Source: Bombus terrestris (lineage: Eukaryota; Arthropoda; Insecta; Hymenoptera; Apidae). From it: a stretch of 64,000 nucleotides of DNA. Shown here piece after piece: positions 36,100 to 48,241 of this stretch. The stretch is taken from assembly GCF_910591885.1 (NCBI RefSeq), contig NC_063279.1, positions 5,580,001 to 5,644,000 of the forward strand, written 5' to 3'. The position numbers and the translations under genes are program-made. Within the stretch, counting starts at the first letter, position 1. Every line of letters begins with the position of its first letter. A model generated the notes under the pieces. It searched no databases. It saw only the letters and a program-made list of their open reading frames with translations, and had not been told where the DNA came from.

Positions 36100-38207
36100 G
36101 TAAGTATTTCTAAATTTATCCTAAAGAGTTGTGGTTAACTACAACTGTTTCAATATACATATGAATCTTTTTGAAACGTTTTTTGTACTTCGTGTAGAAA
36201 ACAGTTTGTCACCTGATTTAAGTAGATCTACTTTCTGCATGCGTTTAAAAAGCCATTGTTTATTTACAGTTATTTGTCATATCAAAATTTGTCACGATTT
36301 GTCATATCATATTTCTGTATACATATTTTTTAATTGCATTATTATCTGCGTTATCTTACGTATTTACTACCTGCATAATTTTTTAATATTTGGACTAATA
36401 TCTCTATATCATAATTCGTAATGCAAATACTTTAAAACGCACGCATAAAAGAAGATTTTATTTTAATAAGGCCAATAAGCACATTTATAGTGAGGTATCT
36501 AATGTTTTATTACGTATAATGTATAAATCCCTGTGATATGAAATATTAGAATGTAAAAACTAGACTACTTAATTATTTATTTAATAATCAGGAGCGATTT
36601 GAAGATTTTAGTTTTATTCCTTTATGAAAGAAAATAATTTCAATAATGAAGAATAATTTAAAATTGCTTCATTCATTTTTTTTGTACGTATTCCAGTCTC
36701 GTACATAAACCAGTCCAATATTATATAAATAAAACGAAGAAAATGATTGATTTTTCGTTGAAACATTTTCCATTTATGTGGAATACGGCTGGAAGTACAT
36801 AGAAAGAAAATAAATTAATATAAAACAGAAATTCGCGTAAATAAATAATGGTAAATAATAATGTTAAAGAAATTTTATTTGTGAATACTAAACATAAAAA
36901 TAAATTATCAAGAAATAATTAAAGAAGCTGTTCAAACTAGGTGAAAAAAACGGTTATATTAATATTTTATTAGAATATACAATTATTAAATGTTCTTTAA
37001 TTAGAATTAACTTATTGATATCTTATCGTGCTTACTATGAGTACCGTTTAGAGTAATAGAAACACGGATAATATTATTCCATCCAAAAGTCCGAAACTAA
37101 ATTCTTTTTCTACGTAATATGTGCTTGTATCAAGAGCCGTTTAATTTCTTTTGATAACAGTTCAACGTACCAGCTACTGATCCGTAGTTATTAAATTTGC
37201 ATAATTTGGTTCAACTTTCATTAGAGTTAAATTTTCATTTACACTCTTGAAATATCTGTTTTCTAGAGTTCCATAAAAATCTTATTTTTATAATCGTGTT
37301 TTATTAGAAACGAACGATATTAAATACTTTATTTCGTTATCAGTCTCGCTTGATGTAAGTACTTACTGTCTGTAATGTTCAGGTAAAAAAGAATAAGAAA
37401 AACAAGAAAGAAAAACATACGTATTTCATATTACACTTAAACGTATCGTATACAACTATTTAGTCTCGAAACCTCGATATTTGAATACGAGTATCTTACT
37501 CTATATGTATACATTTGCGTATCTAATTTTGCGTTTGGCTTTCCTCTTAAATTCATCGTTTAATCCTATGTAAGTCGTAATGGTCTTAAGGCACGATGCG
37601 AATGTATTATTACGTAAGTGGGCTGTTCCCAGATTTTCCTGACAAACTGGGATTATTGAAAATACGCAAGAAATATAGTACGAAATTGAGTTGAAACTGT
37701 TTTGTTGGAAAATTATAAGTTCATATTGAACACAACATGAATCAAGTAACGATTTTTCATTGCTATTTTACATTATGTTTTTCTGTTTTAAAACGATCCC
37801 GTTTAATGGACTCTTAATTAGCAAGTTCTGAATTTCGTTTAAAGACTCTTGTAATGTAATGTTTACGCATTTATTGAAACTTATCTATGGTATTGAAGTC
37901 TTTCTTCTATCATGGCAAAGCGTTCATAAACAAAAACTTCATATAATAACTTCTTCTTATTTTCTCTAGTAAATTATACTTTTCCAGTTTATCAGGTAAC
38001 GCCGAAAAATTTCGATACAGTATTATTATAATACGTATAGTATACTACTTATATGTATGTTTATCAGAGAGGAACTTCGAGTGTTCGTTTAATTTCGTGA
38101 TCATTGACGTGATCGATTAAATTTATAAAAAGATAGAACGATATTAAAAATATTCTTTTCTCCTTTTTAATTTTTCGTTCGAACGACGATCTTACACATG
38201 TTTTTAA
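36100..38207. other. Intergenic, including probable 3' UTR of the AK5-like gene
   Basis: AT-rich sequence without a supported coding exon. The part to the right, down to perhaps 37.5 kb, is the likely 3' UTR of the minus-strand adenylate kinase gene. Open frames such as the one at 36131-36421 have no family resemblance or splice support. Confidence 0.5.
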
Positions 38208-41200
38208 CTACATGTGTAAATTTTGTTGGTAACCTTCGACCTCGTTGTACATCTTCCTCACTGCATCTTTGGTGTTGTTCGGCAAATAATTTTGTACTGC
38301 CGGTGCAACTTTGTTATTGCTTGATATAATTCCGTTGGCCAGATGTGCAACACCATTTTGCAACATATGTGCGGTACCATTCGCAATACCGTTTTGCATA
38401 CGAGCAGCACCGTTTTTTTGAACTTGTCTGGCGGTATTCTTTAATCCATTTGCGATTCGTACTGCACCTGCCAATAGAAATTTTGATTAAATCTTATTCT
38501 TGTCTTTTGTTTTCAGTAATTATGTTCCATTAAAAATTAACTTATTTATTATCAAACTGCGAATGTTTCTATAACTTCATATTTTTGTAAACGTAATTAA
38601 AAATGGAATCTAAGCAGAGATTAGCAACCATTAAATATTATATAAACGTATAAACATTTGCAGTGTATATATTATACATATGTACTTAGGTATAAGTAAA
38701 GTAAAATAAGAGAGAGAGAGAGAGAAAGAGAAAATGTAGGTTACCCTGTATGCTGCGTATTCCATTCATATTTTTCGTAGCATTAACCGCTTGCTCGACA
38801 TTTAATTTACCATCGGTTATCTGCTTAGAAACACCGTTTGATATGATCGATTGATCCCTATTATTAAGAACAACTGTATTTAATTTCTCATTGTTTCCAT
38901 TTTCTTGTACCATCTGTGGTTCAGGATTATGTAGATCATTTTCTTCTTTGCGACGCGTTTGCGTCATTAATTGATAAAGTGCGGCCGCGAATTCTTGTTG
39001 CACGCTTGGTACGTCCGTATCGCCATCAATCTGTATTGAAAACGATTTCACATTTTAGTATTACTACACTCGTACTATCTTGATTAATTTAATATTAATT
39101 TTATATAAAATTATATATTTCTTTATACCTATCTAATGTCAAATTTTTATTGTATTATTGGTATTGTTGTATTATATTGTCTGTATCACAAGAGAGCAAG
39201 AATTGTTTTCGGATTACACTTACAATCGTTAAGCGATTTTCGTTATCCAGGGTTTTTAACATAGGTAAAGATACTTCGCGAAAGAGTTCCAGCCTCTTTC
39301 TAAATGCAGATACGTTATCATCTATCCTTCCTCTGCCAAGTTGTAGTTTCGAGCAATCTAATAATACTAACGGTGGCTGCTGGCCAAACTAAAAAGTTGA
39401 GAAATAATATTGGATATATTTGTTAAACTTGGATAAAATTGTAAAAACATGAGAAAAGATGTATTGTGTACACCGTTGTGCATTTATTATCAAACTGTAT
39501 GTATATATGGGCCATTGTAAATTACCTTATTCTCAAATTCTTGCACTTGATTCAAGTCCCTCGGATAGCCATCTATTACTATGCCATCCGTGTCGCGATT
39601 TAGCATAATCTGCTGCTCTACTACTTGCATGACGATGTCTTGTGGCACCGTTTCTCCGGAGACGATAGCATCGTTGACAATAGTATTTGACGATGCCATC
39701 GCTCTAAGCAAACCACCGATGCTAATTTGGACCCAGCCTGGCATATTGCGAACAGCTTGAGTGCATAAATTTTCTTTGTTGCTTCCTGGGCCACCTAGTA
39801 AAATAAAAATACCACTCTTAAGTGCTTGTAACGTTTTATTAAATTTCTTTGATTAATTCGTTCGTTAACGTAGCTCTGATATAATTAGTTTTAGTAAGTT
39901 TTTATTTTTAAGCTCTATATGCTATACTCCTGAAACCTTTGTGCTCAAATCCTACGTGTTCTAACAAGTAGAAAGAAATCATGCATACCGAAAAACCATT
40001 CTTCCATTTGACCGATTAAATTAACAACAATTTGGCAAATTTAAGAAATTTGTTAAGGCTAAAAAAATAATACGATCGGATCTAGAATGATTCAAGGAAC
40101 GATTTCGTAAGGTGTACTTTTTCTTACCTATAACCCAGATGAACGCGGGTAATCCTTTTCTAGACTTGATCGCGGTTTTTATGGGTTTCACATTCACCTC
40201 GACAGGTATTTGCGTTAGCTGAGCCAACACTTCTTCCATAGGAGATGATGATTTTGGAATAGATTCTTTCCTCCTCTCGACTTCTACCTGTAATTTCAAT
40301 ATTCTACGTTGGACAGCTTGAATATTAACATTTTCACGGACGAATTTATCAAGCGTTTAGCAAAAGGGATCATAAGCCAGAGAATAAATACATATCACCG
40401 GTTCGAAACATAGAATCTTACTTCTGTCTTTAATGGTTGAGAAGCATTCTTTCCTTGTATTTCATCGTTTGACAAACCGAGAATTTTGAAAACCGCTTCA
40501 CGAAAATCGACGTAAACCTCGCTCGGATTTCTTTCTCCGTTTATCTGTAATTACCACAAGCGATAATCAGATAATCCTTTAACGATTATCAAGCGTTCAG
40601 GAAATGAGATCAACATCAAGTTTCAAAAAGTATGTAGAAATATTCGCTTGCTTACCTCTAGCAACATTCCACTTTGATCGAAATATTCAGCGACGGGCAT
40701 AACGTTTCTATAAAAATTATAAAGTTCCATTCTTGCTAGCTCGATCACTACTTGTCCAAGTTGTGCACCAAAATCAATTTGTCTTTCGAGAATCTCTTGT
40801 CTCCAGGACACGAGGATCACGCCGTTTACAATTTTAATCTGTAAATGTAGCAATTATTTTTGGATCTCTTTATAACATAAAGCACCATTTTTCCTTTCTT
40901 AATGTAACAGTTTTAACGAAGTGTCGCGGAAGCTATTCTATAAAACTTATGACACGATTAATTGTAACATTCAAACATGATCCTCAAAGGAGATCGATTT
41001 CTTTTCTACAAACGGGAGTTCAGAAATATTATGAAAGAATCAATCGAAGAGAGTGTCCTAATTTGGTGATCGATTTTTGTCCTCTATCTGCTTCGTGCAT
41101 GTTTCAATATATGTTTTGCTTACATATCTTATTTAAGAATTTGATCCGGATTATTGTTTCTGTCGTTAGAAGAGGCGTTTTCGAATCAAAATATATCTAT

Positions 41201-44200
41201 ATAAAAATACTTACTTTTTCAGCATATTCTACTACGTCGCGCATATTACGTGGATAACCACTAACAAGAAAGACTTTGGAACCTGGAGACATTTTGATTT
41301 CCAGCATAAGAACTTCCGCAACTGTTTTACTGCTAAGTTGTCCGAAATCTTGCATATCTGCCGTAAAAGTAATATATCAACAATAGGATATTTATATATA
41401 GGATATAATAAATAAAAACTATTAATACAATAATATACTAATATCGCTTGATTCGCAAAATTCTGTTTTCATCTATCTTACGGGCTTTCATTAGCAATAA
41501 AATCATTATAACAATATATTCATTATCAATTTTATTTAGTAATTGTTACATCACTAATATTTATTAATTTACGTGTATAGTAATTATCTATAATTTCTCA
41601 CTTAATGATCTACTTTACAAATAACGTGTCTCCATACCATTTCCAAGAGCGTATTGTTGAAGGAGATCCATCATGTTGATATGCGTTATACCCTTTTTCT
41701 CTTGCATCAAATTATCACAATGTGTCACCTTTCCACTACCAGGTCCACCTGAAGATTGAAAGTTGTATCATGATATAGAAGAAATGATAAAGCACCATTT
41801 TGCACTATAAACAAATATGGTACTTTGCACGAACAGCAGTTAAAACGCTGGCAGCATTTTACGATAATAATTAAATTAACGGAAACTTTCTTATGTCAAA
41901 GTTTGTTAAAACGTAAAAATGGGTAACAATTTTTTACATTAAACTTTGCATTAAAAAGAGTTGTCCTAATCCAAAAGTTAATTCAGATTCTTATTTTTAA
42001 CTTCATCCGAGAATCATGTACGCAAGGTACGTGAAAGCAATTCAAACACTTTGCTCTTATTTTTCAATTGAATTGTATATGATACGAACCAAGCACAAAT
42101 ATGACAGGCACTTTTGGAACTTCGAATTTAACTGCACCAACGTTCTGTTGTGGAAAATATCCGCTTGGGGGGGTTGACAAGAGGCCAGCCTCTCCTCGCC
42201 ATTTCCCCGCGCTTCGAGCATCAGCTTCCTCGAACACCTGCGATCCATTTTGTTGATCTGCGACCAAATTTTTCGTTAAATAACTTGAAGTCGATCGTTA
42301 AACTGGATTATTATCGGTTGAAATTATAAACTAAGTACTATAAGTTTGGAGAATGATCGGTTTATTCTTTAGCCGTTTTGATGTTCAATTAAAACTTTTT
42401 AGTAACCTTTCGTATTGGCTTGGCAACTAAGTATTGCGGATTTTGTCATTAGGTGGTAATTAATGGTTAATTGCTTATTGCAAAAGCAATTTTCGTAGAT
42501 TCTGATCAATTTTAATGTCAATTTAAATCTACCTTCTGTTCTTTACACTTTTCTTTGTCGATTACCTGTTAACTTTACGTTAACTGTGATATTATTTTGT
42601 AAAATGTATTGTATTGAAAATTATTATATTTAGCAAGTGATGATGTACTGCGAAGAACATGCTGTTAGAAAAATTATCTATCTACACAATGTCGTAACGT
42701 TCAATTTTTACATTGCATGCGCTACGTAATGTTGCGTGACAATTTATAACACCAGGTGCAGCTGCGCTTATGTACATTTAATTCAAATATTAATGATTTC
42801 GAAGCATTGTCTTCATTAGATTAAAAGGTCTCCAACACCTTTGTTTGTCTCTTCCTTTTATGAAATTTCCTTTATCTCTTGGTTTCCGCTTCGGAAGAAA
42901 ACGAACGATTATAATGATCATATACATATTAGCCACCCTTGGTTTCTTTATATTTTTCGACAATCTTTTCTAATTTTAGTAATTTATCAGGCACCATTGA
43001 GATTCTTTTCATTCAAATACAAACACTGCTACGATCTTAGTTGATAAACGAAATAAAAATGCATCAGCGAGTAAAAATATAGGTATAAACAAAAATTAAA
43101 CAAAAATATATTAAAGAGAGATTCTAATAGAAAAATGTTAAATACGATAATTTTTTAACAATTTCTAAACATTATTTAATGAACTATGAAAGTATGACAA
43201 TTGTTGTTAACGATTGTGATATGAAAACAATTTTTCCTTTCTTAAATACCAATATTTTATAATATCTGATCTTAGCTAAAGTTTTGTATGTTACTACATT
43301 ACTATTGTACAGTGTTTAATTTATTCATAAATGTTTTAACTCGATCACATAGGCACAGATCATACACGATATACATATATGCTTGTACATATAGAATGAA
43401 TTATTCATATATGAGTTTATACTTCTATTAATTATTTACCTACATCTATAGAAATTTCAATAGCTTAACGAAGAACTGTCAGTTTAATTCCAGAAAAGAT
43501 ACTACAAGAAATGAATAGATACTAAAAGAAACTACAAGAAATGAATTGTTTAGACAGAGATTTATTTTGACAAACGATAGATATGATTTTACTTAACAAA
43601 AAATATTTCATCGTTGAACAAAATTGTGTGAAACAAATATTCAGTAGCTTTATTTTTTTTTTTTTTAATTAAATATTTTAATCAAATTTTGCAATCTTTA
43701 GTCGTTAAATTAAATACACCACTGTGGAATAATATATAATGTTATTAATTATTCAATCATTCAAAGAGGGAACTATGTGATATTAACCGTTAAAACCGAA
43801 TGAGATCGAGGAACGATCTTTGATCAAGATCTTTATAATTCTTCAATTTGATCGTTCAATAAAAAATCCGAAAAATAAAAAGTCATCGCCGCGATTGCCG
43901 TCACGTTTGCGCGTCCAATTTTTCGCGTAATTTACACGAGCGTTTTGCACTAATTTGCCGCTTTTCGCGTCAAAAAATCGCTCGAATCGCGTTCCGCGTG
44001 AACTGCTTCATATAAATCCACGCTATTCTAAAATGTGACGACAAATTGGCGCGACGGTGACGCTGTCGCAAATCGCTCGTCTCCACCGTGCCTGTAGGTA
44101 TCGTAGCTTTTGGTATATACGTATAATATCTATGTATACGTATAAGATCTATGAAACTGAAAACATTTGCACATTCTTGTATGTAATCGAAATCATTTGA

Positions 44201-47200
44201 ATGCCTTTACGTCAACTGTGAAATTTATCATGACCGAACACCGTGTCACGGTGTAACGTTACTTCCACGATATCGATTAAACTGTATACGTAAACTGTGT
44301 ATAAACTGTGTTCTTGCGGTCTCCTTTCGATTGTAGAGAAACAGGTCTAACGTTGAAGCATCTACGTGTCCATAAAGGAAAGAAACACACGTTACTGCTG
44401 TACACGTGGAACGATGTGTTTCTGTGAAAAAGGTGGCCACACATAATGATCGGAGGTCGTACATTAAAAATTATGTGCAAGACTATAAGATTTTAATAAA
44501 GCAGATTCGCATGATCGCATAGTTGCCTTCAATAAACATTTTAATTCATTTTGCAATAAGTGTAATTTGATGATGATATTTTAAAGTATGTTTTAACGTA
44601 TCAATTTTCGTATACGGGGATGTGTATTTCAACAAATTAAGCCGAGTTTAGTCTTATAGTAATCGTAATGTTATATTCAGGTAATTTTGTTATTATTTTC
44701 AATGATAACTAGTAGCAGCCGGCACTATATCAAATAATATACGCGATGAAAGAACGATATCTTACTGTTGCTTTATAATCTTTGTGATAAGAATCGCTAA
44801 TAAAAGGCCAATCGTAATAACTGGCAACGTCCTTTCACGGTATTTCACAATCGTGGTTTTAATCGTAGATATAAAAAAAAAAGAAAGATATAAAAGATTA
44901 TGTTTAAGATTTGATTCTCATCTTACTGTTTCCTTTACGAAGAAAGGGGTATAAACACTGACTAGCTAACGACAAACGTCATGAACTTATTTGCAATATT
45001 GATTTCGTTACGTGACTCATGCCTATAGAAATTTCTTTGTTGCCATCGAGCTATTCATTTCTACGTAAACTATTAACTTTGCGGTAAACGAATTCTCGAA
45101 GAGAATATGATACAAAGGAACCATTGTAAACGAAACAAGCATATCTCCTTTTCTCGTTAACCATATATACAAAGAAAGTGTTGATTAATCTCGGAAGAAG
45201 ATTAGATCGCAGTTGCTATTTTCCTTAAAGATGAGTTTCAATCTCAAAAGAGTAGTGAAATCTTAAGACAGAATTTATGCCATTTCATATTTTTATAAAC
45301 ATAACTAAACAAAATCTAAGTAGAGGTGCGTTCCATCCTTTAAGTACTATAACGATTTCTATACTTAAAATATTTTATATATTTTTTTACATTCACTCTT
45401 TCCATCTTTAAATTTCCTATAAATGTACAAACATCCGTAGCACGTTAATTATATACATTAAAATTCTTATTAAGATTTGTTGAATTATAGATTCGTTTAT
45501 TCGTTTAAAAATTCCACAAAATTTTCATTTACATTGAAACCGTGAAAAATCTCTTTGTGTCGTAAAGCTTACGAGAAGGAATGGTAAACTGAAAACAATG
45601 GAATATTTCGTGTACATGTTCTGCGCGCTTGTTAATACATTTTGTAAATTTCCAAACGTGTTTCTATTTTATCGTCTTACATAATTTAAGAGATACGTCG
45701 AATTTGTGATAAAAACGGATTTCTGGTTTTCTTTTGGGAAATCGCTGGAAGACTTATTGATCGAGTAACATGTGTAATGTCAAGTACAAGGTATATATGG
45801 GTCACGCGTGTGTCTCGTTCACATTTGTGTCTTAATATTAAAAGCGAAACAAGAAACATTCTCGCAATATATATCGTTATTTCACAGTTTTTCCTCTCGA
45901 AAATACCGTTTTACGTTCTATATATATATAAGAAAGATTTTCTATAAAAACCCTACAAAGTATAATCTTCTTTATGATTAACAGTATAAATATAAGAGAG
46001 ATATGAATCATCGCAACTAATATATCATTAGACATTCCACTTCTCCGTCTGCTTTCTAATATCGTCTTTCAGGTTTTCAAATAAATTTCATTAACATTTT
46101 TTGTTTCATATTTTTAAACACGATTGTCTTTCTCTAACCTTTTTAATCTTTTAATCTTTAAAAATATGAGAGAAGAAATTCTAATTGATTATCTATAGTT
46201 TCTTATTAGTAAGTCAAAAGTTAATATTGTCGTTTGTACTGCTTAGTAACACTGCTCCTCGTACTTCATTTTCCTCTTTGTTTCTTCCAGATGCTATCAC
46301 GAATAAATCGTGCTGTCTATTAAATGTTTCTCGATTTTTGTTTGCATCCCTGTCCAGTTTGAATGTTTGTTACCTTTCGTGTATTCACTTTCACAACTTT
46401 TTTCTCTGTTGACTCTATTCTATCACTAGCGCTCGATATTTCACTTATCTTTGTTCTTTCACCGACGGTGCCAAGTTCACTAACTAACAGTATTTTATTA
46501 TTCAGGTATATTTATTTCTGAATTTTCATTTTACACTTGTTTACTTGTGACTGAAGAGCCTGAAGAGCCTCCAGCTGGCTACTGACTGTGAACGATATTT
46601 ATTATCCAAAGTATTGCTCGCGTATACCACACAGAGATATTAATCGCGACGATATTATCTCAAGATTTAACTTCGATCGATCGTTTCGGTTGATACTGTC
46701 ATTAAAAATAAATCGAGTCTCGGTCTACAGCCAATTTCGACGTTTCAATATTTACGCGAGAATTTGACTTTACAATGCCTTGAGATGCTAAAAATAAGGA
46801 GATACTAAAACACTAGTTGGACTTAGAGATATGAAAGCTTCATTTCTATCGATTCTGACGAGTTCATACATCCGACGATCAAACGTTTAACGTCACCTAA
46901 CGCTAACCGTGTCTTCTGATAAACATGAAAAAAAGAAGGAAAGAAACTAGGAAGTGAAACACCTCGTAAACACTTAATTTTACATAAATTTCAGTAAGAA
47001 ATTATTATAATAAATTTCACGCGTGACGTGTATTCTTTAAATTATGTCAAAGACGATCGTCGTCACTGATTTTTTTAATTAATAAATCTATAACGTTATG
47101 TATAGTATATACACTGTAGTATTATGCTAAACGAAAGCTTATCTTTAAATGAAGATAATGTTATCATTCGTTATTATTTGTTTACCATTAGCATGCGATA

Positions 47201-47668
47201 ATATTTTGCAACATAAACCATCGATAAGAAATATCAATTCACATGTACAGAAGATTTTATGATCTAATCAATACCTATTTGCATTTCAATCCGATAGTGT
47301 TGATATTTATCGTTCTCGTTATAGTTTTGATATTTGCCATTTACGAAATGCAAATATGTATTTTTTATTTAACTTTTCAGCGTCTCTGATAACGAAAGCT
47401 CTTTCACAGTGTAATAAAACGAAATTCATTCGGAACGAATGGTTCCAAAGATATTGTTATCTCCTCATCCTCGGGATTTCCTATTTCCCATTTCCCATTC
47501 CAGCTTTCCGGTATCACGTACAGATAATTTTCATAAGAGATAAATATTAACAATTGCGTTACGCATGATGACGTTTAGTTCGTGAAATATATAGCACTAC
47601 ATTCTAAAGTACAATAGTATCAATGATATTTTCAACGAATACTTACCAGTGTCCAGGCAGATGCCCAT
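38208..47668 (-). CDS. AK5: Adenylate kinase isoenzyme 5-like protein with two kinase-like domains
   Basis: Adenylate kinases interconvert ATP, AMP and ADP; AK5 proteins carry two such domains. Eleven coding exons join in phase: 47668-47647, 42257-42090, 41748-41638, 41357-41215, 40838-40656, 40544-40422, 40287-40128, 39794-39526, 39388-39224, 39030-38745, 38467-38208, giving 629 residues. Domain 1 (about 55-235) has an intact P-loop GGPGSGK (64-70) and a variant SGYPRN (133-138), but its lid reads GAQLGQ (172-177) where active enzymes have a GRxDD-type motif. Domain 2 (about 295-480) has DGYPRD (378-383) and a normal lid GRIDDN (413-418), but its P-loop is GGPGSNK (304-310). A tail (544-629) is rich in Asn-Gly. 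The start at 47668 is forced by phase: the upstream ATG at 47709 runs into another frame. The N-terminus MGICLDT may be myristoylated. The first intron is 5.4 kb. Confidence 0.88.
38709..38732. repeat. (AG)n microsatellite
   Basis: A short AG run with AAAG interruptions in the intron after the tenth coding exon of the AK5-like gene, about 13 bases from its donor site. On the transcribed strand it is CU-rich. Confidence 0.85.
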
Positions 47669-47709
47669 AGTAGGTCGTTCGAAGGATGCCAAGATCCTGC
47701 CACGGCCAT
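41725..47709 (-). other. Overlapping upstream ORF in the AK5-like mRNA
   Basis: An ATG at 47709, 41 bases before the AK5 start, opens a different frame. With the same splicing (47709-47647, 42257-42090, 41748-41725) it runs for 84 codons before TGA. It overlaps AK5 codons 1-72 entirely. It begins MAVAGSWHPSNDLL. Its start context (TAA before, G after) is weaker than that of the AK5 start (A at -3, G at +4), which suits leaky scanning. I recognise no family in it. Confidence 0.4.
42258..47646 (-). other. 5.4-kb first coding intron of the AK5-like gene
   Basis: This is by far the longest intron in the window. It is AT-rich except for a CpG-dense patch at about 43885-44100, close to a near-perfect palindrome at 44238-44254. 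I see no coding exon that would fit in phase between exons 1 and 2, and none is needed, since one leftover base joins two. Confidence 0.7.
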
Positions 47710-48241
47710 TTACTCACATGCTTCCAACTAACTAATTCACTTTTTCTGACACGTTCCCTCGAGAACCAAGTACCACAGGCAACAATTTCCTTCTCACATT
47801 AAGAACTCTTTTGTTCACAACGTTTTCGTCGATACTTCTTCTTTCTTCGATTCGAACTACTCGAACTATTAACCGAGTTTTTTCACTTTTCATAAACGGT
47901 TGCGAATAAACTTCTATGATACTTCCTCGTCAGGAGTATCCAGTAGATGTCCTTACAGACGAATAAGATCGATCAAATGAGATTTATGATCACAGTCCAA
48001 TAGATCGGTATCCAAAAGCAGGAGAAGGCTCAATTCGTAAAGTTTCCCTCGATGGTCGATTAAATCCCCGTAGTTTCCTTAGGAAAATCTTCAGAACGAT
48101 GGTCAGTAGTAACACCATCCACATCGAGTCGATAATTTTTCGTTCAGCGTATGAGATGCGACGCACGTTGTTTCATGAGTTTATCAGAGGGCACGTCCAT
48201 CTTTAGCAAGAATCACTTTCAACAGTGAACTATCCAAGAAT
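47669..48241 (-). promoter_or_regulatory. Probable 5' UTR exon of the AK5-like gene
   Basis: The start-codon exon extends upstream without a stop-related limit to a good splice acceptor at 48243-48242 (TTTGTATTACAG|A). This suggests that 48241-47647 is one exon with mostly untranslated sequence. A strong donor further upstream at 49622 (ATTAT|GTAAGT) could end the first noncoding exon. Confidence 0.45.

Noticed and set aside
36131..36421. 96-codon plus-strand ORF
   Set aside because: AT-driven, no splice support or known motif; hydrophobic Ile/Phe/Tyr-rich composition expected from AT-rich DNA.
47647..47709. ATG at 47709 as the AK5 start
   Set aside because: Its frame does not match the kinase frame in exon 2 and meets a stop in exon 3; only the ATG at 47668 gives the kinase. 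It is kept as an overlapping upstream ORF.
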